The notes: generated by a model not told the origin, from the sequence alone. Shown: positions 18,335-27,034, counted from the first letter of the stretch. The stretch: 64,000 nt of DNA from Woeseiaceae bacterium (GCA_028279985.1 JANQMR010000005.1:124001-188000), one strand, 5' to 3'. Made by a program: numbers and translations.

Positions 18335-18399
18335 TTTTCGACAAGAAAAACAATCGCTTAGGTGACTTTGGTTCAAATGTGGCTACAAGATGTGCGTCT

Positions 18400-18743
18400 C
18401 GGCGAACACGGCGACAGCGCAAGCAGGTGGAGATACTGTTTGCCCACATGAAGCGCATCCTCAAGATGGATCGCTTGCGATTACGCGGCTTGAGCGGTGC
18501 CAGGGACGAGTTCCTGCTCACCGCGACGGCGCAGAACTTACGACGCATGGCAAAGATCCTAGGGACCGGTCCGCCTGGCCTACGGCAAATGGCAGTGACT
18601 TGAGTGAAATCACCCGAATGATCGCACTGAAACGCCCGTAGAAAATCAACAATCCGGCAATGCCGGACTGGAAGGCTCGCATCGATAAAATCGCGACGAC
18701 AACGCGACTTCAGCAATGAGTTTTTCAACAGAATAGGCCGCAT
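18400..18743 (+). pseudogene. 3' remnant of an IS1182/IS5-like DDE transposase with IS right end
   Basis: Codons 18400-18561 encode RRTRRQRKQVEILFAHMKR, ILKMDRLRLRGLSGARDEF and LLTATAQNLRRMAKIL, the C-terminal block of IS1182/IS5-type transposases. The essential Glu region is partly kept (RKQVE) but the first two catalytic Asp and about 80% of the protein are missing. The frame runs to a stop at 18603. About 115 bp later GAGTTTTTCAACAGAAT (18718-18734) resembles the end of such elements. The host frame before it (from 18223) is chimeric. No intact IS remains. Confidence 0.65.
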
Positions 18744-18826
18744 CCCGCCTTTCAAGCCATTCTTGATACAATGACGGCTTCTGACACCTACCAGTCGCTC
18801 GCATCTCAACCTATCGGGGCAACGAA

Positions 18827-19156
18827 ATGGGCGTAGATCGAAAGAAGTTAGCTGCTCAAGGTGTTCGATTCTCGGTCAGTTCCGATGGTGTTGAAGTCGC
18901 TCGCGCCTATCTCTACCTAATGCACAATGACCTTCATCAAGAACCATTTGGGCTGATGGAGGATGTTTATGTGGATGAATCGCAGCGCGGGGGAGGTCTG
19001 GGCACACAGTTGGTGAACGAGATTGTCGCCGCCGCGAAAGAAGAAGGCTGCTACAAGTTGATTGCCACGAGTCGAGACGCGAGGCCGAAGGTGCACGAAC
19101 TATATCGCCGCTTGGGTTTCTCGGATCACGGCCGCGAGTTTCGGATCGACTTTTGA
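18827..19156 (+). CDS. Small GNAT-family N-acetyltransferase
   Basis: 109 residues forming a compact GNAT fold. The acetyl-CoA pyrophosphate loop RGGGLGTQLV (about 55-64) follows the strand MEDVYVDESQ, and motif B is YRRLGFSDHG near the end. It would transfer an acetyl group to a small-molecule or protein amine; the substrate is unknown. It has its own ATG about 90 bp after the IS end and sits in a patch with lower GC than its neighbours, consistent with acquisition together with the islet. Confidence 0.82.
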   Translation: MGVDRKKLAAQGVRFSVSSDGVEVARAYLYLMHNDLHQEPFGLMEDVYVDESQRGGGLGTQLVNEIVAAAKEEGCYKLIATSRDARPKVHELYRRLGFSDHGREFRIDF

Positions 19157-19270
19157 CCGGCTGGTCTTGGTCGTGAGCTGACCTCTTGACCAACCGGAAC
19201 TGAGTCATTCAAGCGTCTGCTTACCTCGCGAGCGGACCGTCAATTCTTCGGAACAACTTCTTGGAGAATT

Positions 19271-19344
19271 CTGCCTCTTATCCTTGCTGCCAACTAAAGA
19301 AAATCAGATACTTACGGCACCAAAAAAGGGCCGATAAGAGGCAG
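19271..19344. repeat. 74-bp element bounded by a perfect 12-bp inverted repeat
   Basis: CTGCCTCTTATC (19271-19282) and GATAAGAGGCAG (19333-19344) are exact reverse complements, with further weak pairing inside (TTGCTGCC and GGCACCAA). It ends 16 bp before the phosphatase gene. It could be a miniature element remnant or a long leader hairpin; no clear target duplication is visible. Confidence 0.55.
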
Positions 19345-19360
19345 CCCAAAAGACCCTTAA

Positions 19361-19849
19361 ATGACTGATTTTAAAGAAAAAACAAGCGTTCTATTTGTCT
19401 GCATGGGCAACATTTGCCGCTCCCCGACCGCCGAAGGCGTATTTCGCCACATGCTCGAAGAAGCGGGATTGGCTGAGCGAATTCTCGTCGACTCCGCGGG
19501 TACACATGCCTACCATGTTGACGAGCGGCCGGATAGGCGCGCGCAGGCTGCCGCGGAGCGGCGTGGTATCTCCCTGGCCGGCATACGCGCGCGCCGCGTG
19601 CAGGAGCGGGATTTCGAAGACTTCGATCTTCTGTTGGCGATGGATCGTGACAATCTGTCGCTGTTGGTACAGCAGGCCGAGCCCGAATACCACGACAAGA
19701 TCCGGTTGTTCATGGACTACGCCACGGCCCGGGAATCCGAGGTGCCGGACCCGTATTACGGCGGCACGGCCGGCTTCGAGCGGGTGCTCGATCTGGTCGA
19801 AGATGCGTCCCGCGGGTTGTTGGAGACTTTACGCTCGCGGCGCCTCTAG
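19361..19849 (+). CDS. Low-molecular-weight protein-tyrosine phosphatase
   Basis: 162 residues. The P-loop CMGNICRS (CxxxxxR-S, Cys about 14) lies directly after strand VLFV, and the general acid is the Asp of VPDPYYGG, so catalysis should be intact. This family dephosphorylates phosphotyrosine; some bacterial members regulate exopolysaccharide kinases (Wzb/Wzc) while others are housekeeping. No capsule genes are adjacent. It converges on rne with a 38-bp gap. A damaged copy of its start lies 1.08 kb upstream. Confidence 0.92.
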   Translation: MTDFKEKTSVLFVCMGNICRSPTAEGVFRHMLEEAGLAERILVDSAGTHAYHVDERPDRRAQAAAERRGISLAGIRARRVQERDFEDFDLLLAMDRDNLSLLVQQAEPEYHDKIRLFMDYATARESEVPDPYYGGTAGFERVLDLVEDASRGLLETLRSRRL

Positions 19850-19887
19850 CGGCCGAGACCGGCGTCGAAACACCGCATCGATACCGT

Positions 19888-22584
19888 CTAGTCGCCTCGC
19901 GGCGCCTCGTCCGCCGGCTTGTCGGCGGGAGGCTTGGGTTTCGACTCCGTTTTCGAAGCGGGCTGCTCGGCGGGCTCCCAGGGCAACAGGCGTCCTGCCG
20001 GTTTGTCGCCGTTCGCCGCCGCTTCTTTTCCATTGCCGGAAGCGGTTGGTTTATCCGCTGTTTGTTTCGCCGGTTTCTCGACGGGCGGCGGCGTTGCCGC
20101 CTTTTGGTCAATCGCTTTCGACGCTTGCGCGGCTTTCTCCGCCGACTTGCCGGTAGCCGGGTTTACGGTCCCGTCAACGGCTTGCGGCTTGTCGGTCTTC
20201 GCTTCCGCTTTGGTAGTCGGCGTTGCTTTCCCTGCGGCGGTAGTCGACGGTGTCGATTCTCCGGTCTTCGATGCAATACCGGCATCACTGGCCTGTGGCG
20301 CTACGGTCGAGGCTTGCTCGTCCGCGCGGGGTTTCGGGTCGGCCGTCCGCGTCCGCTCCGCCTTCGCCTTCGCCTTCGCCCGAGACTGTTCGGCCTGCTT
20401 GTCGGCCACAAGCCCGGTATCGCCCCTAGCCGCTGCCGCTTCCGGCGATTTCGATGCCGGCTCGGCGGTTTCGGTTGGCCCCCGTCGTTGCTGCCGCGAG
20501 TCCTGCTCGGCCGCCTCGATTTGCCCCTGTCCCTGCTGCTGCGCCTGCTCGGCGGTCGAACGTTCGCCGTTGCGGCGGCGCCGACGTCCGCCCCGCGAGC
20601 GGCGGCCGCGCGGGCTCCGCTGCCCTTCGTCACGCTGCCGGCCGTCGTCGCGGGCCGATTTTTCCTGCTTCGCCGCCGGCTTGGCCTGGTCGCGCGATTT
20701 GTCGGAGGCAGCCTTTTTGCCGGACTTTTTCTTGCTTTTCTTTTTCTGCTGCTGGCGACGCGCGTCGTCCGGCCGCGCCTGGCCGGCCCCGCGCCGGCCG
20801 CGCTGCGGTTGGCTGCCGCGACCGCCCCTGGCGTCGCTCTTGCGTCGCTGGCTGCTTTTGGATTTGGCTTTCTTTTTTGTAGGCTTCTTCTTCTCGTTCT
20901 CGCCGCCGGTAAACAGAGCCAGCAGCCTGTCCCAAAAGCCCGGCCCCTTTTTCTGGACATGTTGGCGAACCGGGGCGGGCGCCGCCGGTGCGATCTTGCC
21001 GATGGCCGCCTGTTCGGCCGGCTTTTTCTCCTGCATCGACTCGGGGATTTCCGGCTCGACCTCTTCTTCGCCCAGCAGATAACTGACGCCGGCATTTTCC
21101 GGCAACTCGACCTGGTCGTCGCGTACCCTGCGGATGTCGTAATGCGGCGTTTCGAGCGCGGAGTTCGCAACCAGGATCACCTGGGTGTCGTTGCGCGTTT
21201 CGACGCTTTGTACCCAGTCGCGTTTTTCATTCAAGAGATAAGTCGCGACTTCCACCGGCAACTGGGCGATGACTTTGGCCGTCCGCTCCTTGCGCGCCTC
21301 TTCGCCGACGATACGCAGGATCGCGAGCGCCAGCGATTCGACGCTTCGGATCGTGCCGATACCCGAACAGCGCGGGCAGGTCTGGTAGCTCGATTCGCCC
21401 AGCGACGGCCGCAAGCGCTGGCGTGACATTTCGAGCAGACCGAAGCGTGTGATCTTGCCAATCTGAACGCGGGCCCGGTCCTGGCGCACGGCCTCGCGCA
21501 GGCGGTTCTCGACGGCACGCTGGTTCTTCTGCGGTCCCATGTCGATGAAGTCGATGACGATCAGCCCGCCCAGGTCGCGGATGCGAAGCTGCCGGGCAAT
21601 CTCGTCGGCGGCTTCGAGATTGGTGTTGAGCGCCGTCGCCTCGATGTCGCCGCCTTTGGTGGCGCGGGCCGAGTTGATGTCGATAGATACCAAAGCCTCG
21701 GTGTGATCGATGACGATGCTGCCGCCCGACGGCAAGGTGACGCTGTGCGCAAACGCGGATTCGATCTGGCTTTCGATCTGGAAGCGCGTGAACAGCGGTA
21801 CCGGGTCCTGGTAGTGCTTGAGCTTCCTGAGATTGTGCGGCATCACCTGTTCGACGAATTCCTGCGCTTCCTTGAACGTGCTCTCGTCGTCGACCAGGAT
21901 TTCGCCGATTTCATTCGTCAGGTAGTCGCGCAATGCGCGAACGACGGCATTGCTTTCCCGATAGATCAAAAACGGCGAAGGCCGCTGCAGCACGACGTTC
22001 AGGATCGCCTGCCAGACCGCAAGCAGGTTCTCGAGGTCCCAGGCCAGCTCCTCGGCGCTGCGGTCGATGCCGGCCGTGCGGAGAATGACGCTCATGCCGT
22101 CCGGCACTTCGATCTCGCCCAGCGATTTGCGGGCCAAGTCCCGGTCGGCGCCGACGATACGTCGCGACACGCCGCCGGAGCGGGTCTTGTTCGGTTTCAG
22201 GACGATGAACCGTCCGGCGAGGCTGACATAGGTGGTGAGCGCGGCACCCTTGTTACCGCGTTCTTCCTTGTCGATCTGGACGACGATGTCCTGGCCTTCC
22301 TTGAGGACTTCGCGGATGTTCGGCTTGGCGCCGGCCGGTAACTCGGAAACGAAATACTCGGCGGAGATTTCCTTCAGCGGCAAAAAACCGTGACGCTCTG
22401 CGCCGTAGTCGACGAAAGCCGCTTCGAGACTGGGCTCGATGCGGGTGATTTTGCCTTTGTAGATGTTTGCTTTCTTGCGTTCGCTCGAGGGTCCTTCGAT
22501 ATTCAGGTCATAAAGGCGTTGGCCGTCGACCATCGCCATGCGCAACTCTTCTTCCTGAGTTGCATTGATTAACATTCTTTTCAT
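19888..22584 (-). CDS. rne: Ribonuclease E
   Basis: 898 residues. The catalytic half (1 to about 510) starts MKRMLINATQEEELRMAMVD, then an S1 domain (KANIYKGKITRIEPSLEAAF), an RNase-H-like part, and the DNase-I-like site with VSIDINSARAT and IVIDFIDM carrying the Mg-binding Asp residues. The zinc-link CPRC (TCPRCSGIG) joins protomers. The C-terminal half is a low-complexity scaffold of Lys/Arg, Ala, Pro and Glu, with an RNA-binding stretch (RGRRSRGGRRRRRN). It makes single-strand cuts in mRNA decay and rRNA/tRNA maturation. Slightly shorter than the E. coli enzyme (1061). Divergent from rluC, the conserved gammaproteobacterial arrangement. Confidence 0.97.
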   Translation of the reverse strand: MKRMLINATQEEELRMAMVDGQRLYDLNIEGPSSERKKANIYKGKITRIEPSLEAAFVDYGAERHGFLPLKEISAEYFVSELPAGAKPNIREVLKEGQDIVVQIDKEERGNKGAALTTYVSLAGRFIVLKPNKTRSGGVSRRIVGADRDLARKSLGEIEVPDGMSVILRTAGIDRSAEELAWDLENLLAVWQAILNVVLQRPSPFLIYRESNAVVRALRDYLTNEIGEILVDDESTFKEAQEFVEQVMPHNLRKLKHYQDPVPLFTRFQIESQIESAFAHSVTLPSGGSIVIDHTEALVSIDINSARATKGGDIEATALNTNLEAADEIARQLRIRDLGGLIVIDFIDMGPQKNQRAVENRLREAVRQDRARVQIGKITRFGLLEMSRQRLRPSLGESSYQTCPRCSGIGTIRSVESLALAILRIVGEEARKERTAKVIAQLPVEVATYLLNEKRDWVQSVETRNDTQVILVANSALETPHYDIRRVRDDQVELPENAGVSYLLGEEEVEPEIPESMQEKKPAEQAAIGKIAPAAPAPVRQHVQKKGPGFWDRLLALFTGGENEKKKPTKKKAKSKSSQRRKSDARGGRGSQPQRGRRGAGQARPDDARRQQQKKKSKKKSGKKAASDKSRDQAKPAAKQEKSARDDGRQRDEGQRSPRGRRSRGGRRRRRNGERSTAEQAQQQGQGQIEAAEQDSRQQRRGPTETAEPASKSPEAAAARGDTGLVADKQAEQSRAKAKAKAERTRTADPKPRADEQASTVAPQASDAGIASKTGESTPSTTAAGKATPTTKAEAKTDKPQAVDGTVNPATGKSAEKAAQASKAIDQKAATPPPVEKPAKQTADKPTASGNGKEAAANGDKPAGRLLPWEPAEQPASKTESKPKPPADKPADEAPRGD

Positions 22585-22958
22585 GTTGCCCTACTTGTAG
22601 CGGTGTCGAGGGCAGCGTGCTGGGGCGGGATAGCAAGACGCGAGGGCAGGGAGCTGCCGGAACGGCGTACCGGCGCAAAACGGCGCCGATGTCGAGATTC
22701 GTCCAGAGGATGTGCAGCCGCGCCAACCAGGCCCGGATGCTCGAAACATCGATCATGATTTCCCTGCGGCTGTGCCGCGCTGGCGCTCGCCGGATTCCGT
22801 GCTCGCTGCCAATGAAGTCCGGTCTCGCGTCGAGCGGGACCGATATGTCTTTAACAATCGTCTTTACGTCGTGCCACGGATGGCGGATCCTGGTTCAGGT
22901 GCCACCCCGGCGGCCAAAGCGAGACCGGGCAAACTACAGCCGGGGCCTCGAAGCGGCT
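22585..22958 (-). other. Long rne leader without genes
   Basis: About 370 bp separate the predicted rne promoter from its ATG, similar to the 361-nt E. coli leader through which RNase E autoregulates by cleaving its own mRNA. GC-rich self-complementary stretches are present, but I could not establish the fold. No open frame with protein character was seen in either direction. Confidence 0.5.
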
Positions 22959-22986
22959 AATATAACACACCTGTCGGGCCCATCAA
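22959..22986 (-). promoter_or_regulatory. rne promoter
   Basis: On the minus strand, -35 TTGATG (complement of 22981-22986) and -10 TATATT (complement of 22959-22964) are 16 bp apart, giving a start near 22952. The site lies just before the rluC start and so could compete with rluC expression. Confidence 0.65.
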
Positions 22987-22996
22987 GTCGTTGATC

Positions 22997-23950
22997 ATGC
23001 AAGAAAAGTCCCGCGCCGAGGCCGGCGCGACCACAACCCGCGTGCGCAAGATCCAGATCGACGCCGAGACGGCGGGCCAACGCATCGACAATTTCCTGTG
23101 CCGCGAGCTGCCGGGTGTGCCCAAAGGCCGCCTCTACCGGCTCCTGCGCCGCGGCGAGGTGCGGGTCAACGGCGGCCGTATCCGCGCCGAATACCGGTTG
23201 GCGGAAGGCGACGAGGTCCGGGTTCCGCCGGTGCGCTTGCGGCGGGAGGCCGTTTCGCCCCCCACGCGTTTCGCCGAGTCGATGCTCGATTGCGTGGTTT
23301 TCGAGGACAAACGCCTGCTGGTCATCGACAAACCCACGGGGGTTGCCGTGCATGGCGGCAGCGGCGTCAGCCACGGAGTGATCGAGCTGCTGCGCCACGC
23401 GCGACCGGATCTGAAAGACCTGTCGCTGGTGCACCGCCTGGATCGCGAGACCTCCGGCTGCCTGGTGATGGCCAAGCGCCGCAGTGCGCTGCGGGCATTA
23501 CACGAGCAATTTCGTGAGGGGCGGGTGGAGAAAAACTACCTGGCGCTGGTCGCCGGTGACTGGCAGCTTGGCGAGCGCCTGATCGACAAGCCGTTGCTGG
23601 TGACGCATCGAAAAGGCGGCGAGCGTCACGTCGTCGTCAGCCGCGACGGCAAGCCGGCGCAAACCCGCGTCCGGCTGTCGCGGCGTTTCGCGCCTTACAG
23701 CCTGGTTCAGTGTGCACCGCCGACCGGCCGGACCCACCAGATTCGCGTCCATCTGGCGGACGAGGGATTCCCGATTCTGGGCGACGAACGCTACGGTGAC
23801 GACGACGCCAACCGGCAGGCAAAACGCCGCGGTCTATCGCGATTGTTCCTGCATGCGCAGTCTATTTCCTTTCCCGACGATCACGGCAACGAACGGCATT
23901 TCACGACGCCGCTTGCCGAGGACCTCGATCTTTTTCTAGGCACTCTGTAG
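22997..23950 (+). CDS. rluC: 23S rRNA pseudouridine synthase RluC
   Basis: 317 residues from ATG 22997 (a TTG two codons upstream is possible). An S4 RNA-binding domain (QRIDNFLCRELPGVPKGRLY) precedes the synthase domain with the catalytic-Asp motif HRLDRETSG and TGRTHQIRVHLA. RluC converts U955, U2504 and U2580 (E. coli numbering) of 23S rRNA to pseudouridine. RluC is preferred over RluD because of its position beside rne and the basic N-terminal start. It converges on yceF across a repeat-filled gap. Confidence 0.94.
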   Translation: MQEKSRAEAGATTTRVRKIQIDAETAGQRIDNFLCRELPGVPKGRLYRLLRRGEVRVNGGRIRAEYRLAEGDEVRVPPVRLRREAVSPPTRFAESMLDCVVFEDKRLLVIDKPTGVAVHGGSGVSHGVIELLRHARPDLKDLSLVHRLDRETSGCLVMAKRRSALRALHEQFREGRVEKNYLALVAGDWQLGERLIDKPLLVTHRKGGERHVVVSRDGKPAQTRVRLSRRFAPYSLVQCAPPTGRTHQIRVHLADEGFPILGDERYGDDDANRQAKRRGLSRLFLHAQSISFPDDHGNERHFTTPLAEDLDLFLGTL

Positions 23951-23978
23951 GAACGGCGCTCGAAAAGCCGCGGTGGCC

Positions 23979-24057
23979 GGGGGCGGGTCTGGGGATGTTT
24001 CAGTCGCTCAAACAGCTACGCAAACTCGCTTTGTGAAACACCCCCGAACCCGCCCCC
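23979..24057. repeat. Long palindromic repeat, copy 1
   Basis: Arms 23979-24001 and 24035-24057 (about 23 bp, GC-rich, a few mismatches) enclose a 33-bp loop. The reverse complement of the loop shares GCGAGTTT and TTTGAGCGA with copies 2 and 3, so this copy is inverted. The flank CTCTCGCTT mirrors AAGCGAGAG before copy 2. It fills part of the 359-bp gene-free gap between convergent rluC and yceF; the 88 bp between copies 1 and 2 hold no recognised feature. Confidence 0.75.
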
Positions 24058-24161
24058 TCTCGCTTCAGGGCAAACGCTCGTAGATGACTCCGGTCCCAAG
24101 AACGCGTATGTCAAATTGGAGTTTGAAAAGCGCACGTCAAGGTACCTACCGTAAAGCGAGA

Positions 24162-24234
24162 GGGGAGGGTCCGGGGGTGTCCAACCGAGCGAGTTTTCCT
24201 GTTTGAGCGAATTGGATACCCCCGGACCCTCCCC
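24162..24234. repeat. Long palindromic repeat, copy 2
   Basis: Arms 24162-24184 and 24212-24234 (23 bp, one mismatch) flank a 27-bp loop containing CCGAGCGAGTTTTCCTGT and GAGCGAAT, almost identical to copy 3. The outer flank GGCCACGAT matches, inverted, the ATCGTGGCC flank of copy 3. It could act as a bidirectional terminator or as a BIME-like element. Confidence 0.8.
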
Positions 24235-24309
24235 GGCCACGATGGCCGAAAAGGAAAACACCCACGGCTCTAACACGCAACTTTGCAAAGCTGTTTTGAT
24301 CGGATTAAC

Positions 24310-24903
24310 TCAGGGCAGCAGATACCCCAACGCCAATAGCCGATCGGCGACCCAAATCATCGGCAGTCCAATCAGCGCCGTCGGATCGTCGGTTTTGACC
24401 GACTCGAACAACAAAAAACCCGCGCCTTCGAGCTTGAAGCTGCCGGCGCAGTCGTAAGGCTCGTCTAGCCGCAGGTAGGCTTCGGCCAGGCGCCGGTCGA
24501 ACTCGCGAAACCGCACCGTCGTGCGATCCACATGCTCGTAACGCTTGCGGCTGACCGGATCGAGGATGCACACGGCGGTCAGGAAAAGCACGGTCTTGCC
24601 CGATGCCGCCAGGAGCTGCTCGACGGCTTTGTGATGTCCGCCCGGCTTGCCGAGTATTTGCCGGTCGAGCACCGCAAGCTGGTCGGCGCCGATGATCAGG
24701 GAATTGCGTGCCACGGCCGATCCCGCTTCGGCTTTCTTGCGGGCCAGATGCCGTGCCAGCGACTCGGGTTCGAGTCCATCCTCGTTGGATTCGTCGACCT
24801 CCGGCGAGACCGTTTCGTATTCGCTCAGGAAACGGTCGAGCAGCCCCCGCCGATAAGCCGAAGAAGATGCCAGGACGATATCGGGCGCCGATGGATTTTG
24901 CAT
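24310..24903 (-). CDS. yceF: Maf-family nucleotide pyrophosphatase YceF
   Basis: 197 residues. The Maf signature is clear: LASSSAYRRGLLDRF, VDESNEDGLEPESLARHLAR, the catalytic IGADQLAVLD and GKPGGHHKAVEQL. The YceF branch hydrolyses 7-methyl-GTP and sanitises nucleotide pools; assignment to YceF rather than YhdE rests on its position beside yceD-rpmF-plsX and on the GADQ (not ADT) motif. Divergent from yceD. The C-terminus meets the palindromic repeat region. Confidence 0.92.
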   Translation of the reverse strand: MQNPSAPDIVLASSSAYRRGLLDRFLSEYETVSPEVDESNEDGLEPESLARHLARKKAEAGSAVARNSLIIGADQLAVLDRQILGKPGGHHKAVEQLLAASGKTVLFLTAVCILDPVSRKRYEHVDRTTVRFREFDRRLAEAYLRLDEPYDCAGSFKLEGAGFLLFESVKTDDPTALIGLPMIWVADRLLALGYLLP

Positions 24904-24984
24904 ACGAAATCAGTTGCTTGGCACGGAAGCACAGGAGTGTACCGAGTTTCGGCGGGTACGCCGACGGTTTTCGCGGAATGAGTT

Positions 24985-25013
24985 TTGACAGTCGCGGCCC
25001 GGGTCCTTATCAT
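24985..25013 (+). promoter_or_regulatory. Strong sigma70 promoter for yceD-rpmF-plsX-fabH
   Basis: Consensus TTGACA (24985-24990), a 17-bp spacer and TATCAT (25008-25013). Transcription would start near 25020, only a few bases before ATG 25023. Confidence 0.75.
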
Positions 25014-25022
25014 GCGCGCGCC

Positions 25023-25580
25023 ATGGGCGATCCCCTGCGACAGAGACACGCTCCTGTCGATTTGGCTGAAGAAGGCCAGGTCATTGAAATAAATGATAAA
25101 ATTTCCGATTATCAACGATTGTCGGAGATCGTCGGAACGGACTTGGCGGCGCTGGACACCGGCCGGGTGCCGTCGGATTGGGCTGCGGCGCCCTTGACTG
25201 GCAGGCTGGCTTTCGGTTACGCCGGCCTCGATAGGCAGGCTCCCGCGCTCGAAGGAGCGGTTCGCGTCGAGATCGACGCCGTCTGTCAGCGTTGCCTGGG
25301 ACCGTTCCGGTTGCCGTTGTCGGCGGAGCTCAAGCTGCTCTTGAGCACGCCCGGCCGTCCGATCTCGCCCCGCGAGGGTTACGAGACCTGGGAGCTGGCG
25401 GAAGACCGGGTGCAGCCGGCGGAGATCGTCGAAGAGGCCTTGATCATGGCGATGCCGCTGTCTGCGAAACACGCGGACCGGGATGCCTGCACGGCTGTCG
25501 CCGGCGGGCCGGCGCCGGCAGACGACACGGTCAGGCCGTTTGCGACGCTGCGTGAACGGATGGAGGCAGGAGACGGGTAG
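25023..25580 (+). CDS. yceD: YceD/DUF177 family protein (23S rRNA accumulation)
   Basis: About 185 residues. The DUF177 core shows RLAFGYAGLDRQAPALEGAV, the paired-Cys motif CQRCLGPF, DRVQPAEIVEEALIMAMPLS and a C-terminal RPFATLRERM. YceD is needed for normal 23S rRNA levels and is nearly always cotranscribed with rpmF. Start choice is uncertain. ATG 24978 precedes the promoter, ATG 25023 would be almost leaderless, and family members begin close to the DYQRL segment at about 25110. The first gene of the yceD-rpmF-plsX-fabH operon. Confidence 0.88.
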   Translation: MGDPLRQRHAPVDLAEEGQVIEINDKISDYQRLSEIVGTDLAALDTGRVPSDWAAAPLTGRLAFGYAGLDRQAPALEGAVRVEIDAVCQRCLGPFRLPLSAELKLLLSTPGRPISPREGYETWELAEDRVQPAEIVEEALIMAMPLSAKHADRDACTAVAGGPAPADDTVRPFATLRERMEAGDG

Positions 25581-25650
25581 CCGGTGAATCCGACCGGCCA
25601 GGATCACACGATGACGGTCACTAAGCGGCCGTCGTTTAATGGAGAAGATG

Positions 25651-25845
25651 ATGGCTGTCCAGAAGAGTCGCAAGACACCGTCGCGGCGCGGCATGCGCCG
25701 TGCGCACGACAAGCTCGGCAACCCGACGCTGTCCGTCGATCCGACGACGGGTGAGACGCACCTGCGGCATCGGGTGTCGCCGGACGGTTTCTACCGCGGC
25801 GAGCAGGTCGTGGCCACGCCCGATATCGAAGACGACGAAGAGTAA
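25651..25845 (+). CDS. rpmF: 50S ribosomal protein L32
   Basis: 64 residues beginning [20 protein letters not shown], the invariant L32 N-terminus; GGAGAAG sits 6 bp before the ATG, so the in-frame ATGs at 25639 and 25648 are not the start. The zinc-finger cysteines found in some L32 proteins are absent, as in many gammaproteobacteria. Lies between yceD and plsX in the conserved order. Confidence 0.97.
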   Translation: MAVQKSRKTPSRRGMRRAHDKLGNPTLSVDPTTGETHLRHRVSPDGFYRGEQVVATPDIEDDEE

Positions 25846-25889
25846 GACTTCCGCAATCCGCGCGCGGGGCGTCCGCGCGTGTATTGATC

Positions 25890-26930
25890 ATGGGAGCGAA
25901 CTCGGTCATTTCTCTCGACGCAATGAGCGGCGATCTCGGCGCCGAGGTGGTCGTGCGTGCCGCGAAATCGGCGTTGGAGGAACACGACGACATCGAGCTT
26001 ATCCTGGTCGGCGACGGCGAAAGACTCGAGGCGCTGGTCGCGACGATTGTCGATGGGAAATCTGTAGATGGGAAATCTGCAAATGGACAATCGCGACTGA
26101 AGATCGTACATGCCGACGAGGTCGTGACGATGAGCGATTCTCCCACCGAGGCCGTACGCAAGAAAAAAGACTCTTCGATGCGGGTGGCAATCGACCTGGT
26201 CAAATCGGGCGAGGCCCAGGCTTGTGTCAGCGCCGGCAACACCGGCGCGCTGATGGCAACCGCCAAATTCGTGTTGAAAATGCTGCCCGGCATCGAACGT
26301 CCGGCCATCCTGGCCGAGTTGCCGGCGATCGGCGGTTCGCTCTACATGCTGGATCTCGGCGCCAACACCCAGGGCTCGGCGGATCAACTCTTTCAGTTTG
26401 CGGTAATGGGCTCGATCGTGTCGGCGAACCTGAAGCGTATCGAACGACCGCGTGTCGCCCTGCTGAACATCGGCGCCGAGGATACCAAGGGTCACGACAC
26501 GGTGAAGGAAGCGGCCGCGTTGCTGGGTTCCAGCACGCTCAACTACGTCGGCTTCATCGAGGGCAGCAGCATCTTCTCCGGCGAGGCGGATGTCATCGTG
26601 ACGGACGGCTTTACCGGCAATGTCGCATTGAAGACGATGGAAGGCACGGCGGAGCTGCTCAAGCATTTCCTGGTGCGCGCTTTCACGCGCGACTGGCTGA
26701 CCAGGCTGACGGCGTTGCTCGCCGGACCGGTGCTCAAACGGCTCGCGCGCGAGACCGACTCCCGGAATTTCAACGGTGCGACACTCGTGGGCCTTAATGG
26801 TATCGTTATAAAAAGCCACGGCAGCGCCGACGCCTATGCGTTCAAACACGCGATAGACACGGCCGTCGTCGAGGTGCGAAACCAGGTGCCCAAGCAGATC
26901 GGCAACCTGCTGCAACGGGAAGCCGCATAA
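25890..26930 (+). CDS. plsX: Phosphate acyltransferase PlsX
   Basis: 346 residues from ATG 25890 (TTG 25884 also in frame). Family motifs: ISLDAMSGDLGAEVVVRAAK, VSAGNTGALMATAKF, LDLGANTQGSADQL, NIGAEDTKGHDTVKEA and DGFTGNVALKTMEG. It converts acyl-ACP to acyl-phosphate for PlsY in phospholipid synthesis. An in-frame 15-bp tandem duplication (26052-26081, VDGKS-VDGKS) enlarges a surface loop. Just after the stop begins the fabH-start repeat array. Confidence 0.96.
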   Translation: MGANSVISLDAMSGDLGAEVVVRAAKSALEEHDDIELILVGDGERLEALVATIVDGKSVDGKSANGQSRLKIVHADEVVTMSDSPTEAVRKKKDSSMRVAIDLVKSGEAQACVSAGNTGALMATAKFVLKMLPGIERPAILAELPAIGGSLYMLDLGANTQGSADQLFQFAVMGSIVSANLKRIERPRVALLNIGAEDTKGHDTVKEAAALLGSSTLNYVGFIEGSSIFSGEADVIVTDGFTGNVALKTMEGTAELLKHFLVRAFTRDWLTRLTALLAGPVLKRLARETDSRNFNGATLVGLNGIVIKSHGSADAYAFKHAIDTAVVEVRNQVPKQIGNLLQREAA

Positions 26931-26980
26931 GTCTATCCGGAAGTCGCCGGGACCGGCCGCCGTTTCCGACAGGAATACGC

Positions 26981-27034
26981 ATGACCTATTCGACCATTAC
27001 CGGGCCTGGCCGCTTCCTACAGGAATACAGATGA
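26981..27034 (+). CDS. Mini-ORF 1 of the fabH leader
   Basis: 17 codons, MTYSTITGPGRFLQEYR, with AGGA 6 bp before the ATG. The TGA overlaps the next ATG by 4 bp. The peptide is a diverged copy of the FabH N-terminus (MIYSRIAGTGRYLPEKV). Whether it is translated or functional is unknown; it may be a decaying duplication or a coupling device. Confidence 0.45.
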   Translation: MTYSTITGPGRFLQEYR

